DNA of 64,000 nucleotides from JAIBJN01 sp963847985 (lineage in GTDB: Bacteria; Actinomycetota; Thermoleophilia; Gaiellales; Gaiellaceae): the NCBI GenBank assembly GCA_963847985.1, contig CAWKBS010000001.1, positions 1 through 64,000 of the forward strand, read 5' to 3'. Positions 26,911 through 36,123 of this stretch are shown in pieces. The notes beneath the pieces were generated by a model. That model was not told the DNA's origin. It saw only the letters and a program-made list of their open reading frames with translations, and made no database searches. The translations under genes and the position numbers were made by a program. Position 1 is the stretch's first letter; every line of letters starts with the position of its first letter.

Positions 26911-27480
26911 ATGGACGTGACCCGCGACCGCGCCTGGGAGACGCTGACCCGCTACACGCAGAGCGAGGCGCTGCGGCGCCACGCGCTCGCGGTCGAGGCG
27001 TGCGTGGGCTTCTACGCCCGGGAGCACGGCGAGGACGAGGAGCTCTGGCGCGCGACGGCGCTCCTGCACGACTTCGACTACGAGATGCACCCGACGCTCG
27101 ACAAGCATCCGCAGGACGGCGCGCCGATCCTGCGCGAGGAGGGCTGGCCCGAGGAGGTCGTCGAGTCCGTGCTCTCCCACGCCGAGCACCTGGAGCTGCC
27201 GCGCGACACGCAGCTCAAGCGGACGCTCTTCGCCTGCGACGAGCTGGCCGGCTTCGTCCACGCCTGCGGCCTCGTGCGGCCGGACGGGATCGAGACGCTC
27301 GAGCCGAAGTCGGTGAAGAAGAAGCTGAAGCAGCCCTCCTTCGCCGCCGGCGTGCACCGCGACGAGGTCTACGCGGGCGCCGAGCTCCTCGGCCTCGAGC
27401 TCGACGACCACATCGCGAACGTCATCACGGCGATGCGGCCGATCGCCGGCGAGCTCGGCCTGCGCACCGGGGCCGAGTAG
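26911..27480 (+). CDS. HD-domain phosphohydrolase family protein
   Basis: A 189-residue soluble protein with the HD signature: RRHALAVEACVGFYA, then ATALLHDFDYEMHP, then VLSHAEHL. These supply the His/Asp metal ligands of HD hydrolases, which act on nucleotides or other phosphoesters. ATG at 26911 follows AGGAGG at a rather long distance. It is divergent from murA and just upstream of the acetyltransferase gene. Substrate unknown. Confidence 0.87.
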   Translation: MDVTRDRAWETLTRYTQSEALRRHALAVEACVGFYAREHGEDEELWRATALLHDFDYEMHPTLDKHPQDGAPILREEGWPEEVVESVLSHAEHLELPRDTQLKRTLFACDELAGFVHACGLVRPDGIETLEPKSVKKKLKQPSFAAGVHRDEVYAGAELLGLELDDHIANVITAMRPIAGELGLRTGAE

Positions 27481-27489
27481 GCCGTTGCC

Positions 27490-27983
27490 ATGCCGTTTCG
27501 GCCCCGTCCGGCACGCTCCGAGGACGCCGAGGCGATCGCGCGCATCTACAACGAGGGCATCGAGGACCGCCTGGCCACGTTCGAGACGCGGCTCCGCTCG
27601 GCCGACGACGTCCGGGGCTGGATCGACGACGGCTTCCCGCTCGTAGTCGTCGAGGACGGCGGGGCACTCGTCGCGTGGGCCTCGGCCGCCCCTTACCGGC
27701 CCGGGCGCGAGGCCTACGCGGGAATCGGCGACTTCTCGGTCTACGTCGCGCGCTCGGAGCGGCAGCGCGGCGCCGGGCGGACGGCGATGGAGGCGCTCGC
27801 CGTCGAGGCGCGCAGACGCGGCTTCTGGAAGCTCGTGAGCCGGATCTTCCCCGAGAACGACGCGAGCCTGGCCCTCTGCCGCGCCGTCGGGTTCCGCGAG
27901 GTCGGCGTCTACCGCCGTCACGCGAGGCTCGACGGCGAGTGGCGCGACGTCGTCGTCGTCGAGCTGCCGCTGAGGGCGACTAG
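27490..27983 (+). CDS. GNAT N-acetyltransferase (3' end uncertain)
   Basis: The phosphinothricin/Pat-like acetyltransferase pattern is clear: PRPARSEDAEAIARIYNEGI, IGDFSVYVARSERQRGAGR (acetyl-CoA loop), FWKLVSRIFPENDASLALCRAVGFREVGVYRRH and LDGEWRDVVVVE. The open frame runs on to 28323 over the opposite gene, which is implausible. A TAG at 27981-27983 in the next frame lies where the family normally ends, so a one-base slip in the last codons is likely. It converges on the lipoprotein gene ending at 27980. Confidence 0.82.
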
Positions 27984-29235
27984 GCAGCGAGGCGCTGCTC
28001 GGCGCGTCGGCGACGGGCAGGAGGTCGTCCGGGTCGAAGGCGCGGCACGGCAGACGCCGGTCACCGTCTCGATCATCCGGCCGGAGCGAACGAGGATCGA
28101 CACGATCCTGAACTTCGCGCCGGACGAAGATCGAACGTGGCGACGACGCCCTCCGTCCCGCTTCGTGGCTTCGCGAGCGCCCGGACGCGGACGTTGGTCG
28201 CCCGCACGTCCGGACTGGTCGGCGAAGGCCTTGACCACGCCATCCCGGGCAGAGGTCAGCCGAGCCGACCGGGCTGGCGACCTGCGTGAACGCCGCGCGG
28301 CGGCCGCGGCGTCGGACTCGTAGAGCCGGGTCTCGGCGCGGACAGCCGACCAGGTGCGAGCCGCCGACGGCGCGCCTCGCCGAAACGTCCGCTGGTAGCC
28401 GACGTAGCCCTCGCCGTCGGTCACGCCCTCGGCGACGGGCTCGAGCCCGTGCGCCGAGGTCCTTCGGCGCCATCGTCAGGTCGGGGAGCTTCTCCTTGCC
28501 CGCGAAGGACGGCGGCTCGGCGGGCGCCTGCGTCCCGTCCGACTCGACGGCGATGCGGCCGGCGAGGACGTCCTGGATCCGCTTGTCGAGCTTGACCGCG
28601 AGCGCCCTGGCTTCGCTCTGCTGGTCCGTCCTGTCGGGGCGCGCGACCATCGCGACGCCGACAACGCGTCCGCGCCGGAACGCCACTGCCGTCATGAAGA
28701 GCCTCTCCTTGCCGCTGCTGGAGGTGGCCAGGAGCCCCTGCGCCTCGTCCCCCACGTCGGTGACGGGGAAGCTTCCCACGCCGGTGAGCTTCGATCCGTC
28801 GTCCTGCTTCCCCTGGAAGCGCTCGAAGTCGCCGACTTGATCATGCAGGTACTGGGCTGCGTAGACCGTGTCCTCCAGGAGCTCGACCTCGGTACCAACG
28901 ACGGAGGGTCCCTTCTTCGCCGCGACCAGGACGGTGCCGCCGTAGTAAGCCTTGTGCCCGTCGAGCCGACCGCTGCTCCGCAGGGACTTGCCGGTGTCGC
29001 CGGGATCGAGCGACGACTCGGCAGCACTCCCGTTGTCGACCTTGCCCGAGTCTCTTGCGAGCCGAAGGCCCGTGGCAATCGTCCCCAGCTCTGCCTTCGG
29101 CAGCACCATCGCCGCAAGCTGGGCGCGAGTCACCTTCGGCTGCTCGGCGGGCTTCGACTGCTCGTTCCCGCCCACGCCGCATCCCGCCAGCACGAGCGCG
29201 CCGGCGAGGACCAGGCCCCGCAGAGATCGCGGCAT
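27980..29235 (-). CDS. Putative lipoprotein of unknown function (frame broken)
   Basis: The N-terminus is a lipoprotein signal with lipobox LAGC (LRGLVLAGALVLAGCGVGG). The first 250 residues are one clean frame with no recognised domain (VLPKAELGTIATGL, DGHKAYYGGTVLVAAKKG, GRVVGVAMVARPDRTDQQSEARALAVKLDKR). From about 28460 the coherent reading jumps between frames at least four times (TDGEGYVGYQRTFRRG; ALAKPRSGTEGVVATFD; KFRIVSILVRSGRMIETVTG; FDPDDLLPVADA; then AEQRLAA and a stop at 27980). This is either the most error-dense stretch of the window or a decaying gene. It looks like a substrate-free surface lipoprotein similar in style to others in this lineage. Confidence 0.6.
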
Positions 29236-29265
29236 ACGGATCGCTTCGGCGCTGTTCCGGCGGGG

Positions 29266-30350
29266 CTAAAGCCCCCGAACGAGGCGTTGCAGGTCGTCCT
29301 CGCTCGTCCAGAAGCCGCAGGACGCCCGCACGAGCCCGAGGCCCGGCAGGTCGCGGACGACCACGCCCTGCTCCGCCAGCCGCGCGACCGTCTCGGCGGT
29401 CTCCTCCCCACGCCACGAGACGAGCGTCGCCTGGCCCGGCTCCGTGACGACCTCGTGCCCGCTCTCCGCGAGGAGAGCCCGGCAGCGCTCGGAGGCTTCA
29501 CGGGCGCGGCGCGAAGCGCTCCTCCCCCGCCTCGGCCGCGAAGGCGAGGGAGGCGAGCAGGCCGGCGATGGACGCCGGCGGCGTCCACGAGCCCTCGAAG
29601 CGCGTGGCGTCATCGCGGAGCTCGTAGTCCGGGAGCTTCCAGGAGAAGTACGAGGGGAACGCGACGCGGCACTCTTCGAAACGGCTCGCCGCGACGTAGA
29701 GCGCGCCGGTCGAAGCCGGCCCGAGCAGCCACTTCTGCGCGGAGACCGTGTAGAAGTCGGCGCCGAGCTCCTCGACCGCCACGGGGATCGCGCCGGCGCC
29801 CTGCGCGCCGTCGACGAGCACCGGGACGCCGTGGCCGGCCAGCTCGCGGACCGGCAGCACCGCGCCGTTGATCCAGGAGACGTGCGAGATCCCGATCAGG
29901 CGCGTCCTCGGCGTGATCTCCGCCTGCAGGGCCCCGAGAATCTCCGCCGCGGGCAGGTCGCGGATCGCGGCGATCTCGCAGCGTCGCTCCCGAGGCGACC
30001 AGCCCGCCGAACAGCCCGGGATGCTCCGAGTCGGTCGTCACGACCTCGTCGCCGGGCCCGATCCCCAGGCCGCGCATGACGATGTTGCAGCCCTCGGTCG
30101 TCGAGCCCGTCAGCGCGACCTGCTCCGCCGGCGCCCCGATCAGCCTCGCCAGCTCGCCGCGGAGCGTCTCGCGCTCCGCCAGGACGCGCTCGAAGTACGC
30201 GCGGCTGGACCGGCCCTGCTCCAGCTCCTCGCGCTCGACCGCCTGCATCGCCTCGACGGTCGCGCGCGGGAGCGGCCCGAACGTGCCCGCGTTCAGGTAG
30301 GCGTAGCGCTCCAGCACCGGCAGGCCGCGGCGGACGGCTGCTAGGTCGAT
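29266..30350 (-). CDS. Class V PLP aminotransferase / cysteine-desulfurase-like (frame broken)
   Basis: Fold-type I PLP enzyme. Pieces in order are YAYLNAGTFGPLPRATVEAM, LARLIGAPAEQVALTGSTTEGCNIV, GPGDEVVTTDSEHPG, LIGISHVSWINGAVLPV, PVLVDGAQGAGAIPV (PLP Asp), DFYTVSAQKWLLGPASTGALYV (PLP Lys) and the C-terminal WRGEETAETVARL to GFWTSEDDLQRL. Frame changes lie near 29985 and 29510. No ATG or GTG precedes the conserved start, so the 5' end near 30350 is approximate; GTG at 30317 is the nearest in frame. Aminotransferase or desulfurase activity cannot be told apart from this sequence. Confidence 0.75.
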
Positions 30351-31000
30351 GCGATCACCGCCTCCACCGGCGCGTGGTCGGACAGCACCGTGCCCTCGAA
30401 CAGGCGCCGGTCGTCGGACCAGACCTCCGGGCCGCGCTCGAGCGCGAAGCCGCGCACGAGGATCTGGTCGATCCCGTCGATCGGCTCCGAGAACCCGGCC
30501 ACCGCGTGCCTGCGAGCGTTGAAGTCGCCGGAGAGCACGCACCGCTCCGCGTCCGCGAGGAAAGACGCCGCGCGCTCGATCTCCGCGGCTGCGATCCGCG
30601 CGTCGTGGGACGCGTGCAGGTTCGCGATGACGAGCCGGACGTCGCGCGCCTCCACCTCGAGCGAGTGGCAGACGCGGCGCTGGCCCCCGCCGAGGAGCCA
30701 GTCCCGGCGCGAGAGCTCGGGGTTGAGGACGATGCGCCTGTGCCGGCCGAGCTCGAAATGCGGGTTCACGAGCAGCGCGTTGGCCTGGCCCGTGAGGGAC
30801 GAGCGGAAGCGCACGGGATCGCTCTCGGTCAGCCGACGTGCGAGCGGGCCGAGCCGGGCGGGCATCGTCATCGCCCAGGACGCCTGCATCCCGCTCCAGT
30901 CGTCGAGCCGCTTCACCGCCCAGAGCGGCACCTCCTGGAGGGCGACCACGTCAGGGGCGTCCGAGGTCGCCAGGCGCACCATCCGCTCCAGGTGGAGCAC
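30341..31000 (-). CDS. Endonuclease/exonuclease/phosphatase-family protein
   Basis: Metal-dependent phosphoesterase fold (DNase I-like). Seen are APDVVALQEVPLWAV (metal Glu), NLHASHDARIAAAEIERAASF, CVLSGDFNARRH (catalytic Asp and Asn), DGIDQILVRG and the terminal SDHAPVEAVI (Asp-His). The coherent reading extends upstream of the GTG at 31000 as RSWNLYHGRTHPQTS without any start codon, so the true start is probably near 31066 with a small indel. 220 residues as annotated. Nuclease or other phosphodiesterase, substrate unknown. Confidence 0.78.
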   Translation of the reverse strand: MLHLERMVRLATSDAPDVVALQEVPLWAVKRLDDWSGMQASWAMTMPARLGPLARRLTESDPVRFRSSLTGQANALLVNPHFELGRHRRIVLNPELSRRDWLLGGGQRRVCHSLEVEARDVRLVIANLHASHDARIAAAEIERAASFLADAERCVLSGDFNARRHAVAGFSEPIDGIDQILVRGFALERGPEVWSDDRRLFEGTVLSDHAPVEAVIAST

Positions 31001-31081
31001 GGACGTCTGCGGGTGCGTTCTCCCGTGGTAGAGGTTCCAGCTGCGGACGAGCGATGCCGCACGCGGGCTAGTCTACGGAGC

Positions 31082-31381
31082 GTGCGAGGCCGCTTCGTCG
31101 ACCTCGTCGAGCGCCAGCTCGAGCTGTTCGAGACGGAGTCCGCGAGCCTCCTCGACGACTGCCGCGACGCGCTCGACGCCTACAACGCCGCCTCCAGCGA
31201 GGAGGCCGAGGAGCTCTACGGCGACTACGTGGACGCGGTCGATGCCGCCCGCGAGGAGCTCCTCGAGTACCGGGACGGCTACGCGGCGACGCTGGACTCG
31301 GAGGCCGCGGACGAGTACGAGGCGGTGTTCAACCGCGTCGTGCAGGTGCGGCTGCCCAGCCTCGGCCTGGAGCTGGAGTAG
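31082..31381 (+). CDS. Small acidic helical protein, unknown
   Basis: A 99-residue protein starting at GTG 31082. It is rich in Glu, Asp, Leu and Ala with regular helix periodicity (VDLVERQLELFETESASLLDDC, SSEEAEELYGDYVDAVDAAREELLEYRDGY). No signal peptide, membrane segment or known domain. It is divergent from the nuclease-like gene with almost no intergenic space. Looks like a conserved lineage-specific small protein; function not recognised. Confidence 0.6.
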   Translation: MRGRFVDLVERQLELFETESASLLDDCRDALDAYNAASSEEAEELYGDYVDAVDAAREELLEYRDGYAATLDSEAADEYEAVFNRVVQVRLPSLGLELE

Positions 31382-31390
31382 CGAGGAGGG

Positions 31391-32791
31391 CTAGCGCATG
31401 ACGCGGAAGAAGCCCTGCGGCGCCAGGCCGGCGACGCGACGCGTCAGCGGGTCGACCGACCGCGGCCGTCGTCCTCGCGCGTCTCCTTGCGCTTCACCGC
31501 CGCGCGGACGACGAAGCCGCCGAAGTAGCGGATCGGCTCCGGCGGGAACTTCCCGGTCACCCCGCGGTTGAGCCCGCAGCCCGACCATTCGTCGTCGCGG
31601 CCGAGCGCGCTCGAGGCGAGGATCTTTGCCGCCGTCAGGCTGGGCGCGACGCCGTTGCCCGAGTAGCCGACCGCATAGACGATCGGCACGCGTCCCGGAA
31701 GCCGCCCGAAGATCGGCGCGCCGTCGCTGGTCCGGTCGATCGGCCCGCCCCAGGCGTGCGTCACGTCGACGCCTTCCGCGTAGGGGACGAGGCGAACGAG
31801 GTCGCGGCGGAGGATGCGCTCTGGCGTCCTCGGGAGTGGTGCCGAGGAGCTCGTCGTCCACGCGGCCGCCGAAGACGTGCCGGTGGCCCCCCTGACCGAA
31901 CGCGATCCGGCCGTCGCTCGTCGTGCGGTAGTAGTGCACCATCAGGCGGCAGTTCGAGATCGACTCGCCGCCGGTCCAGCCCGCCTCCTCGAGCCGCTCG
32001 GGCATCGGCGCCGTCGCGATCATGTCGCTGGAGACCGCCACCACCGCGCGCTTCAGCTCCGGGATGCCGGCGAGCCAGGCGCCGGTGGCGAGGACGATCG
32101 CGCCCGCCTCCACCGAGCCGGCGGGCGTGCGGGCGATCCCGCGCTCGCGGTCGAGCTCGACCAGCGGCGAGCGCTCGAACACGCGCACGCCCCGCTCGGC
32201 GGCGACGCGCCGGAGCCCGCGGGCGAGCAGCGCAGGCTGCACCGTCGCCGCGCCGGCCTCGTAGGCGGCGCCCAGGTGGACGGGCGAGCCCGTCCGGCGC
32301 TGCACCTCCTCCGCGGAGAGAACCTCGAACGGCCGCTCGCCGGCCCGCGAGGCGGCGGCGACCGCGCCCTCCCAGGCGCCGACCTGGGCGGGAGAGGTCG
32401 CCGTCCAGAGCCAGCCCCCGCGGCGGAAGTGCGCGTCGATCCCCTCGCGCTCGCAGAACGCCCCCAGCTCGTCCACGGCGGCAGCCGACGCGCGGACGAG
32501 CCTGAAGGCCTCCTCCTCCCCGGTCCGCTTGATCAGCGTCTCGACCTTCGGCCACCAGGAGAGCGCGAAGCCGCCGTTCCGGCCGGAGGGGCCGCCGCCG
32601 CAGATGCCGGCCTCGACGAGCGCGATCGACGCGTCCGGCTCGAGCTCGGCGATCCGCAGCGCTGTCCAGAGCCCCGTGTACCCGCCGCCGACGACGCAGA
32701 CGTCCGCGCGGATGGGCTCGGTCAGCTCCGAGGACTCGACGCCGTCCTCGGCCGCGAGCGCCTCCTGGAGCCAGAGCGAGCGGGTCGGCAT
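31391..32791 (-). CDS. FAD-dependent amino-acid oxidoreductase (DAO/DadA type, frame broken)
   Basis: Flavoprotein of the D-amino-acid oxidase / glycine oxidase family. The dinucleotide fold is ADVCVVGGGYTGLWTALRIAE; SGRNGGFALSWWPKVETL and GAIVLATGAWLAGIPELKRAV are typical of the gamma-glutamyl-putrescine oxidase / PuuB-like branch. The frame slips near 31823 and again near 31455, and the conserved HAWGGPIDRTSDGAPIFG and YAVGYSGNGVAPSLTAAKI lie in between. Net length stays a multiple of three. Start ATG at 32791. Confidence 0.82.
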   Translation of the reverse strand: MPTRSLWLQEALAAEDGVESSELTEPIRADVCVVGGGYTGLWTALRIAELEPDASIALVEAGICGGGPSGRNGGFALSWWPKVETLIKRTGEEEAFRLVRASAAAVDELGAFCEREGIDAHFRRGGWLWTATSPAQVGAWEGAVAAASRAGERPFEVLSAEEVQRRTGSPVHLGAAYEAGAATVQPALLARGLRRVAAERGVRVFERSPLVELDRERGIARTPAGSVEAGAIVLATGAWLAGIPELKRAVVAVSSDMIATAPMPERLEEAGWTGGESISNCRLMVHYYRTTSDGRIAFGQGGHRHVFGGRVDDELLGTTPEDARAHPPPRPRSPRPLRGRRRRDARLGRADRPDQRRRADLRAASGTRADRLCGRLLGQRRRAQPDGGKDPRLERARPRRRMVGLRAQPRGDREVPAGADPLLRRLRRPRGGEAQGDARGRRPRSVDPLTRRVAGLAPQGFFRVMR

Positions 32792-32801
32792 CCGCCGGAG
32801 G

Positions 32802-35800
32802 CTATCGAGAGCCGAAGTGGTGGGCGGCGGGCATCGCGCCGCGGACCTCGGCGTCGTCGGCAACGCGGCGGGCGAGCGGCGAGAGCGAGACGAGCTCCGA
32901 GACGAGGACGTTGCGATTCCGGTCGACCCGCTCGAAGCGGCCGCGCGCGAGCAGGAGCGGCTCGCCGCGCACGAGCGCGCGGTAGCGCTCGTAGACGGGC
33001 GGCGGGACGATCAGGTTCACCTGGCCGTGCTCGTCCTCGATCAGCATGAAGACGACGCCGCTCGCCGTGGCCGGCCGCTGCCGCGCGACGGCCAGCCCGG
33101 CGACCGCCACCCGGGCGCCGTGCGGCGCCTCCTCGAGCTCGGCGCTCGACAGCACCTCGCCCGGCAGGTGCGGCCGCAGCAGCTCGAGCGGGTGGAGCCC
33201 GACGGAGAGGCTCGTCAGGCGGTAGTCGGCGAGCATCCGCTCCCAGGGCGTCTGCTCGGCCAGCTCGGGGATCTCGCTGGTCGGCTCCAGGGGGAGCGCG
33301 AGCTGCCGGCTCTCGCCGCCGTCGCCGGCGCTCGTGGAGCGCGGCGCGAGCCCGAGGCGCCAGAGGAGCTGGCGGCGCGGCCAGCCGAAGGAGTCGCAGG
33401 CGCCGCTCGCCACCAGGGCCTCCAGCGCGGGCCGGTCGAGGGGCGCCCGCCGCGCGAGCTCGGCGACGCTCCCGTAGCCGCCGCCGGCCTCGCGCTCCTC
33501 CACGAGCGCGACGGCGGGCGTCTCCCCCAGCCCCTTGACGTAGCCGAGCCCGACGCGGACGGCGCCGCGCTGGAGCCGGCACTTCGCCGCGCTCAGGTTC
33601 ACGTCGGGCGGGAGCACCTCGACGCCGCGGCGCTGCGCGTCCCGCACGAGGCTCGCCGGCGGGTAGAAGCCCATCGGCTGCGCGTTCAGGAGCGAGCAGA
33701 GGAACTCCTCCGGGTAGTGGTGGCGCAGCCAGGCCGACTGGTAGGCCAGGAGCGCGAACGCGGCCGCGTGCGACTTGGGGAAGCCGAACGAGGCGAAGCC
33801 GGCGAGCTTGGAGAAGACGAGCTCCGCGGTCTCGAGGTCGGCGCCGTTCGCCTGCGCGCCCTCGAGGAAGCGGCGCCGGTAGGCCTCCATCGCGTCCAGG
33901 CTCCGCTTGCGGCTCATGGCGCGGCGCAGGCCCTCGGCCTCGCCCACCGTGAAGCCGGCGAGGGCCACGGCGACGTCGAGCACCTGCTCCTGGAAGATGA
34001 TCGCGCCGAGCGTCTCCCGCAGCGGCTCGGCCAGCGACGGGTGGTCGTAGGGCGGCACGTAGGCGGGGTCCTCGCGCAGGCGCTGGCGCCGCTCGATGTA
34101 CGGGTGCACCGCCTTCCCCTGGATCGGGCCCGGGCGGACGAGCGCGACCTGGATCGTGAGGTCGTCGAGGTTCTCGGGGCGCGTGCGCAGGAGGCTCTGC
34201 ATCTGCGCGCGGCTCTCGATCTGGAAGAGGCCGACCGTGTCCGCGTCCTGGATCTCCCGGTAGACGCCGGCGTCGTCGAGCGGGATGCGGGAGAGGTCGA
34301 TCGGCTTCCCGCGCAGGAGCGCGATCTGCTCGACGCACTCCTCGACCGCGGAGAGCATCCCCAGGCCGAGCAGGTCGATCTTGAGGAAGCCGGCATCGGC
34401 GCAGGAGTCCTTGTCCCACTGGCAGTTCTGGCGGCCCGCCATCGCCGCCGGCTCGACCGGGACGAGCTCGACCAGCGGCCGCGAGGAGATGACCATGCCG
34501 CCCGGGTGCTGGGACAGGTGGCGCGGCAGGCCGGCGATCTCGCCGCAGAGCTCCCGGAAGGCCCGCCAGCGCGGCGAGGCGAGGCGGTCGTCGGCGCCGG
34601 GCACGTGCTCCATCTCCTCCCCCACCTTGCGGGCGTTCCAGCCGTCGGAGACGCGCGCGAGCCGCTCCAGCTCGGCCTGCGGGAGCCCGAGCGCCTTGCC
34701 GACGTCGCGGATGGCGCCGCGCGCGCGGTAGGTGGCGAAGCTGGCCACGAGCGCCGAGTGCTCGCGGCCGTAGCGCTCGGTGACGGCGACGATCAGCTTC
34801 TCCCTGATGTCGCGCGGGAAGTCGAGGTCGATGTCCGGCACGGACTTGAGCTCGCGGTTGAGGAAGCGCCCGAGCGTCAGGCCGGCGTCGACCGGGTCGA
34901 CGTGCGAGAGCCCGGTCAGGTAGCAGACGATCGAGCCGACCGAGCTACCCCGCCCCCGCCCCGGCGGCAGCAGGTGCCGCGGCGAGCCGGGGCCCCGCAC
35001 TTCGGCCGCAACGTCGCGCGCGAGCTCCAGCACCTCCCAGTGGAGGAGGAAGAAGCCGGAGAGGCCGAGCTCGGCGATCAGCGCCAGCTCTTCTCGGAGG
35101 CGCTCGCCGGCGCGCTGGCGGAGCAGGTGCGGCGCGTGGCGGTAGCGCTCCTCGAAGGCGCGGCGGCAGACCTCCGCGAGCTGGACGTCGGCGGGCGTCG
35201 GGCCGTCGGAGAAGTCGGGGTAGCGGTAGCCGAGCTCCTGCGTGAGGTCGAACGTGAGCCGCTCGGCGAGCTCGACCGTGGCGCGGACAGCCTCGGGGTC
35301 GTCCGGGAAGCGGGCGGCGGCCTCGTGCGGCGCGAGGAGGACGCTCTCGTGGTTTCCCCGCCGCTCCGGCTCGCAGCCCTCGAGGGACGTGCGGTTCTTG
35401 ATCGCCACGAGCACGTCCTGGAGCCGCGTCCGCCGCGGGTGGTGGGCGTGGACGTCGCCGGTGGCGACCGTGCGGACGCCGAGGGTCTCCGCGAGCGTGC
35501 GCAGGGCGGCGTTCCGGCGCGCGTCGCCGCGCTCGTACGGGCGCTGGAGCTCGACGTAGAAGCGGTCCGGGCCGAGCGCGCGGGCCAGGTCGGCGGCGGC
35601 GTTCGGGTCGCGGACGGCGAGCCCGTGGCGCGCGCAGCCGGAGAGGCAGACGAGGCCCTCCCCCTCCTCGGCGAGCCGGGCCGGGTCGAGCCGCGGATTC
35701 AGCCGCTCGTGGGCGTGGGCCGCGGTGAGCAGGCGGCAGAGGTTGGCGTAGCCCGCCGGCGTCTCGACGAGGAGCGTGACGTGCGAGCCGTCGGCGAGCG

Positions 35801-36023
35801 TCGCCTCGGCGCCGGTGATCGCGCGGAGGCCGAGCGCCTGCGCCGCGTAGGCGAACTCGAGCGAGCCGTAGACCCCGTCGTGGTCGGTGAGCGCGAGCGC
35901 CTCGTAGCCGAGCTCGACCGCCCGCGCCGCGAGCTCCTCCGGCTGCGAGGCGCCGTCGAGGAACGAGTAGGCGGAGTGGCAGTGAAGCTCGACGTAGCCC
36001 GGCGCGCGTTTTGTCACGCTCAC
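32802..36023 (-). CDS. dnaE2: Error-prone DNA polymerase III alpha subunit (DnaE2/ImuC)
   Basis: Translesion polymerase of the SOS mutasome. The 1073-residue frame is intact: PHP domain (YVELHCHSAYSFLDGASQ, ALTDHDGVYG), palm with the catalytic acidic motif PDIDLDFPRDIREK and GRGSSVGSIVCYLTG, fingers (MSRKRSLDAMEAYRRRF), helix-hairpin-helix, and a short OB-fold end (VNLIVPPPVYERYR). Length below 1100 and the lack of the long C-terminus of replicative DnaE1 point to DnaE2. GTG at 36023 is preferred; the frame is open back to 36191. It belongs functionally with imuB at 37208. No SOS palindrome is seen directly upstream. Confidence 0.93.
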   Translation of the reverse strand: MSVTKRAPGYVELHCHSAYSFLDGASQPEELAARAVELGYEALALTDHDGVYGSLEFAYAAQALGLRAITGAEATLADGSHVTLLVETPAGYANLCRLLTAAHAHERLNPRLDPARLAEEGEGLVCLSGCARHGLAVRDPNAAADLARALGPDRFYVELQRPYERGDARRNAALRTLAETLGVRTVATGDVHAHHPRRTRLQDVLVAIKNRTSLEGCEPERRGNHESVLLAPHEAAARFPDDPEAVRATVELAERLTFDLTQELGYRYPDFSDGPTPADVQLAEVCRRAFEERYRHAPHLLRQRAGERLREELALIAELGLSGFFLLHWEVLELARDVAAEVRGPGSPRHLLPPGRGRGSSVGSIVCYLTGLSHVDPVDAGLTLGRFLNRELKSVPDIDLDFPRDIREKLIVAVTERYGREHSALVASFATYRARGAIRDVGKALGLPQAELERLARVSDGWNARKVGEEMEHVPGADDRLASPRWRAFRELCGEIAGLPRHLSQHPGGMVISSRPLVELVPVEPAAMAGRQNCQWDKDSCADAGFLKIDLLGLGMLSAVEECVEQIALLRGKPIDLSRIPLDDAGVYREIQDADTVGLFQIESRAQMQSLLRTRPENLDDLTIQVALVRPGPIQGKAVHPYIERRQRLREDPAYVPPYDHPSLAEPLRETLGAIIFQEQVLDVAVALAGFTVGEAEGLRRAMSRKRSLDAMEAYRRRFLEGAQANGADLETAELVFSKLAGFASFGFPKSHAAAFALLAYQSAWLRHHYPEEFLCSLLNAQPMGFYPPASLVRDAQRRGVEVLPPDVNLSAAKCRLQRGAVRVGLGYVKGLGETPAVALVEEREAGGGYGSVAELARRAPLDRPALEALVASGACDSFGWPRRQLLWRLGLAPRSTSAGDGGESRQLALPLEPTSEIPELAEQTPWERMLADYRLTSLSVGLHPLELLRPHLPGEVLSSAELEEAPHGARVAVAGLAVARQRPATASGVVFMLIEDEHGQVNLIVPPPVYERYRALVRGEPLLLARGRFERVDRNRNVLVSELVSLSPLARRVADDAEVRGAMPAAHHFGSR

Positions 36024-36123
36024 GTCACGCTTCCGGCACGGTGCGGCACAGACACGCGCGCCTTTCCTCGTTACGCTGGAAAGCGGGTGGTGGGAGAGGG
36101 GTGCCCCTAGAGTTAACGGGCGA

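Noticed and set aside
30374..31381. A 335-codon plus-strand gene containing the small acidic protein
   Set aside because: Everything before 31082 is antisense to the nuclease-like gene; only the last 99 codons look like real protein.
32529..36110. Plus-strand open frame of about 1190 codons opposite dnaE2
   Set aside because: Pure antisense shadow with repetitive Leu/Arg/Val/Glu content; dnaE2 is fully conserved on the minus strand.
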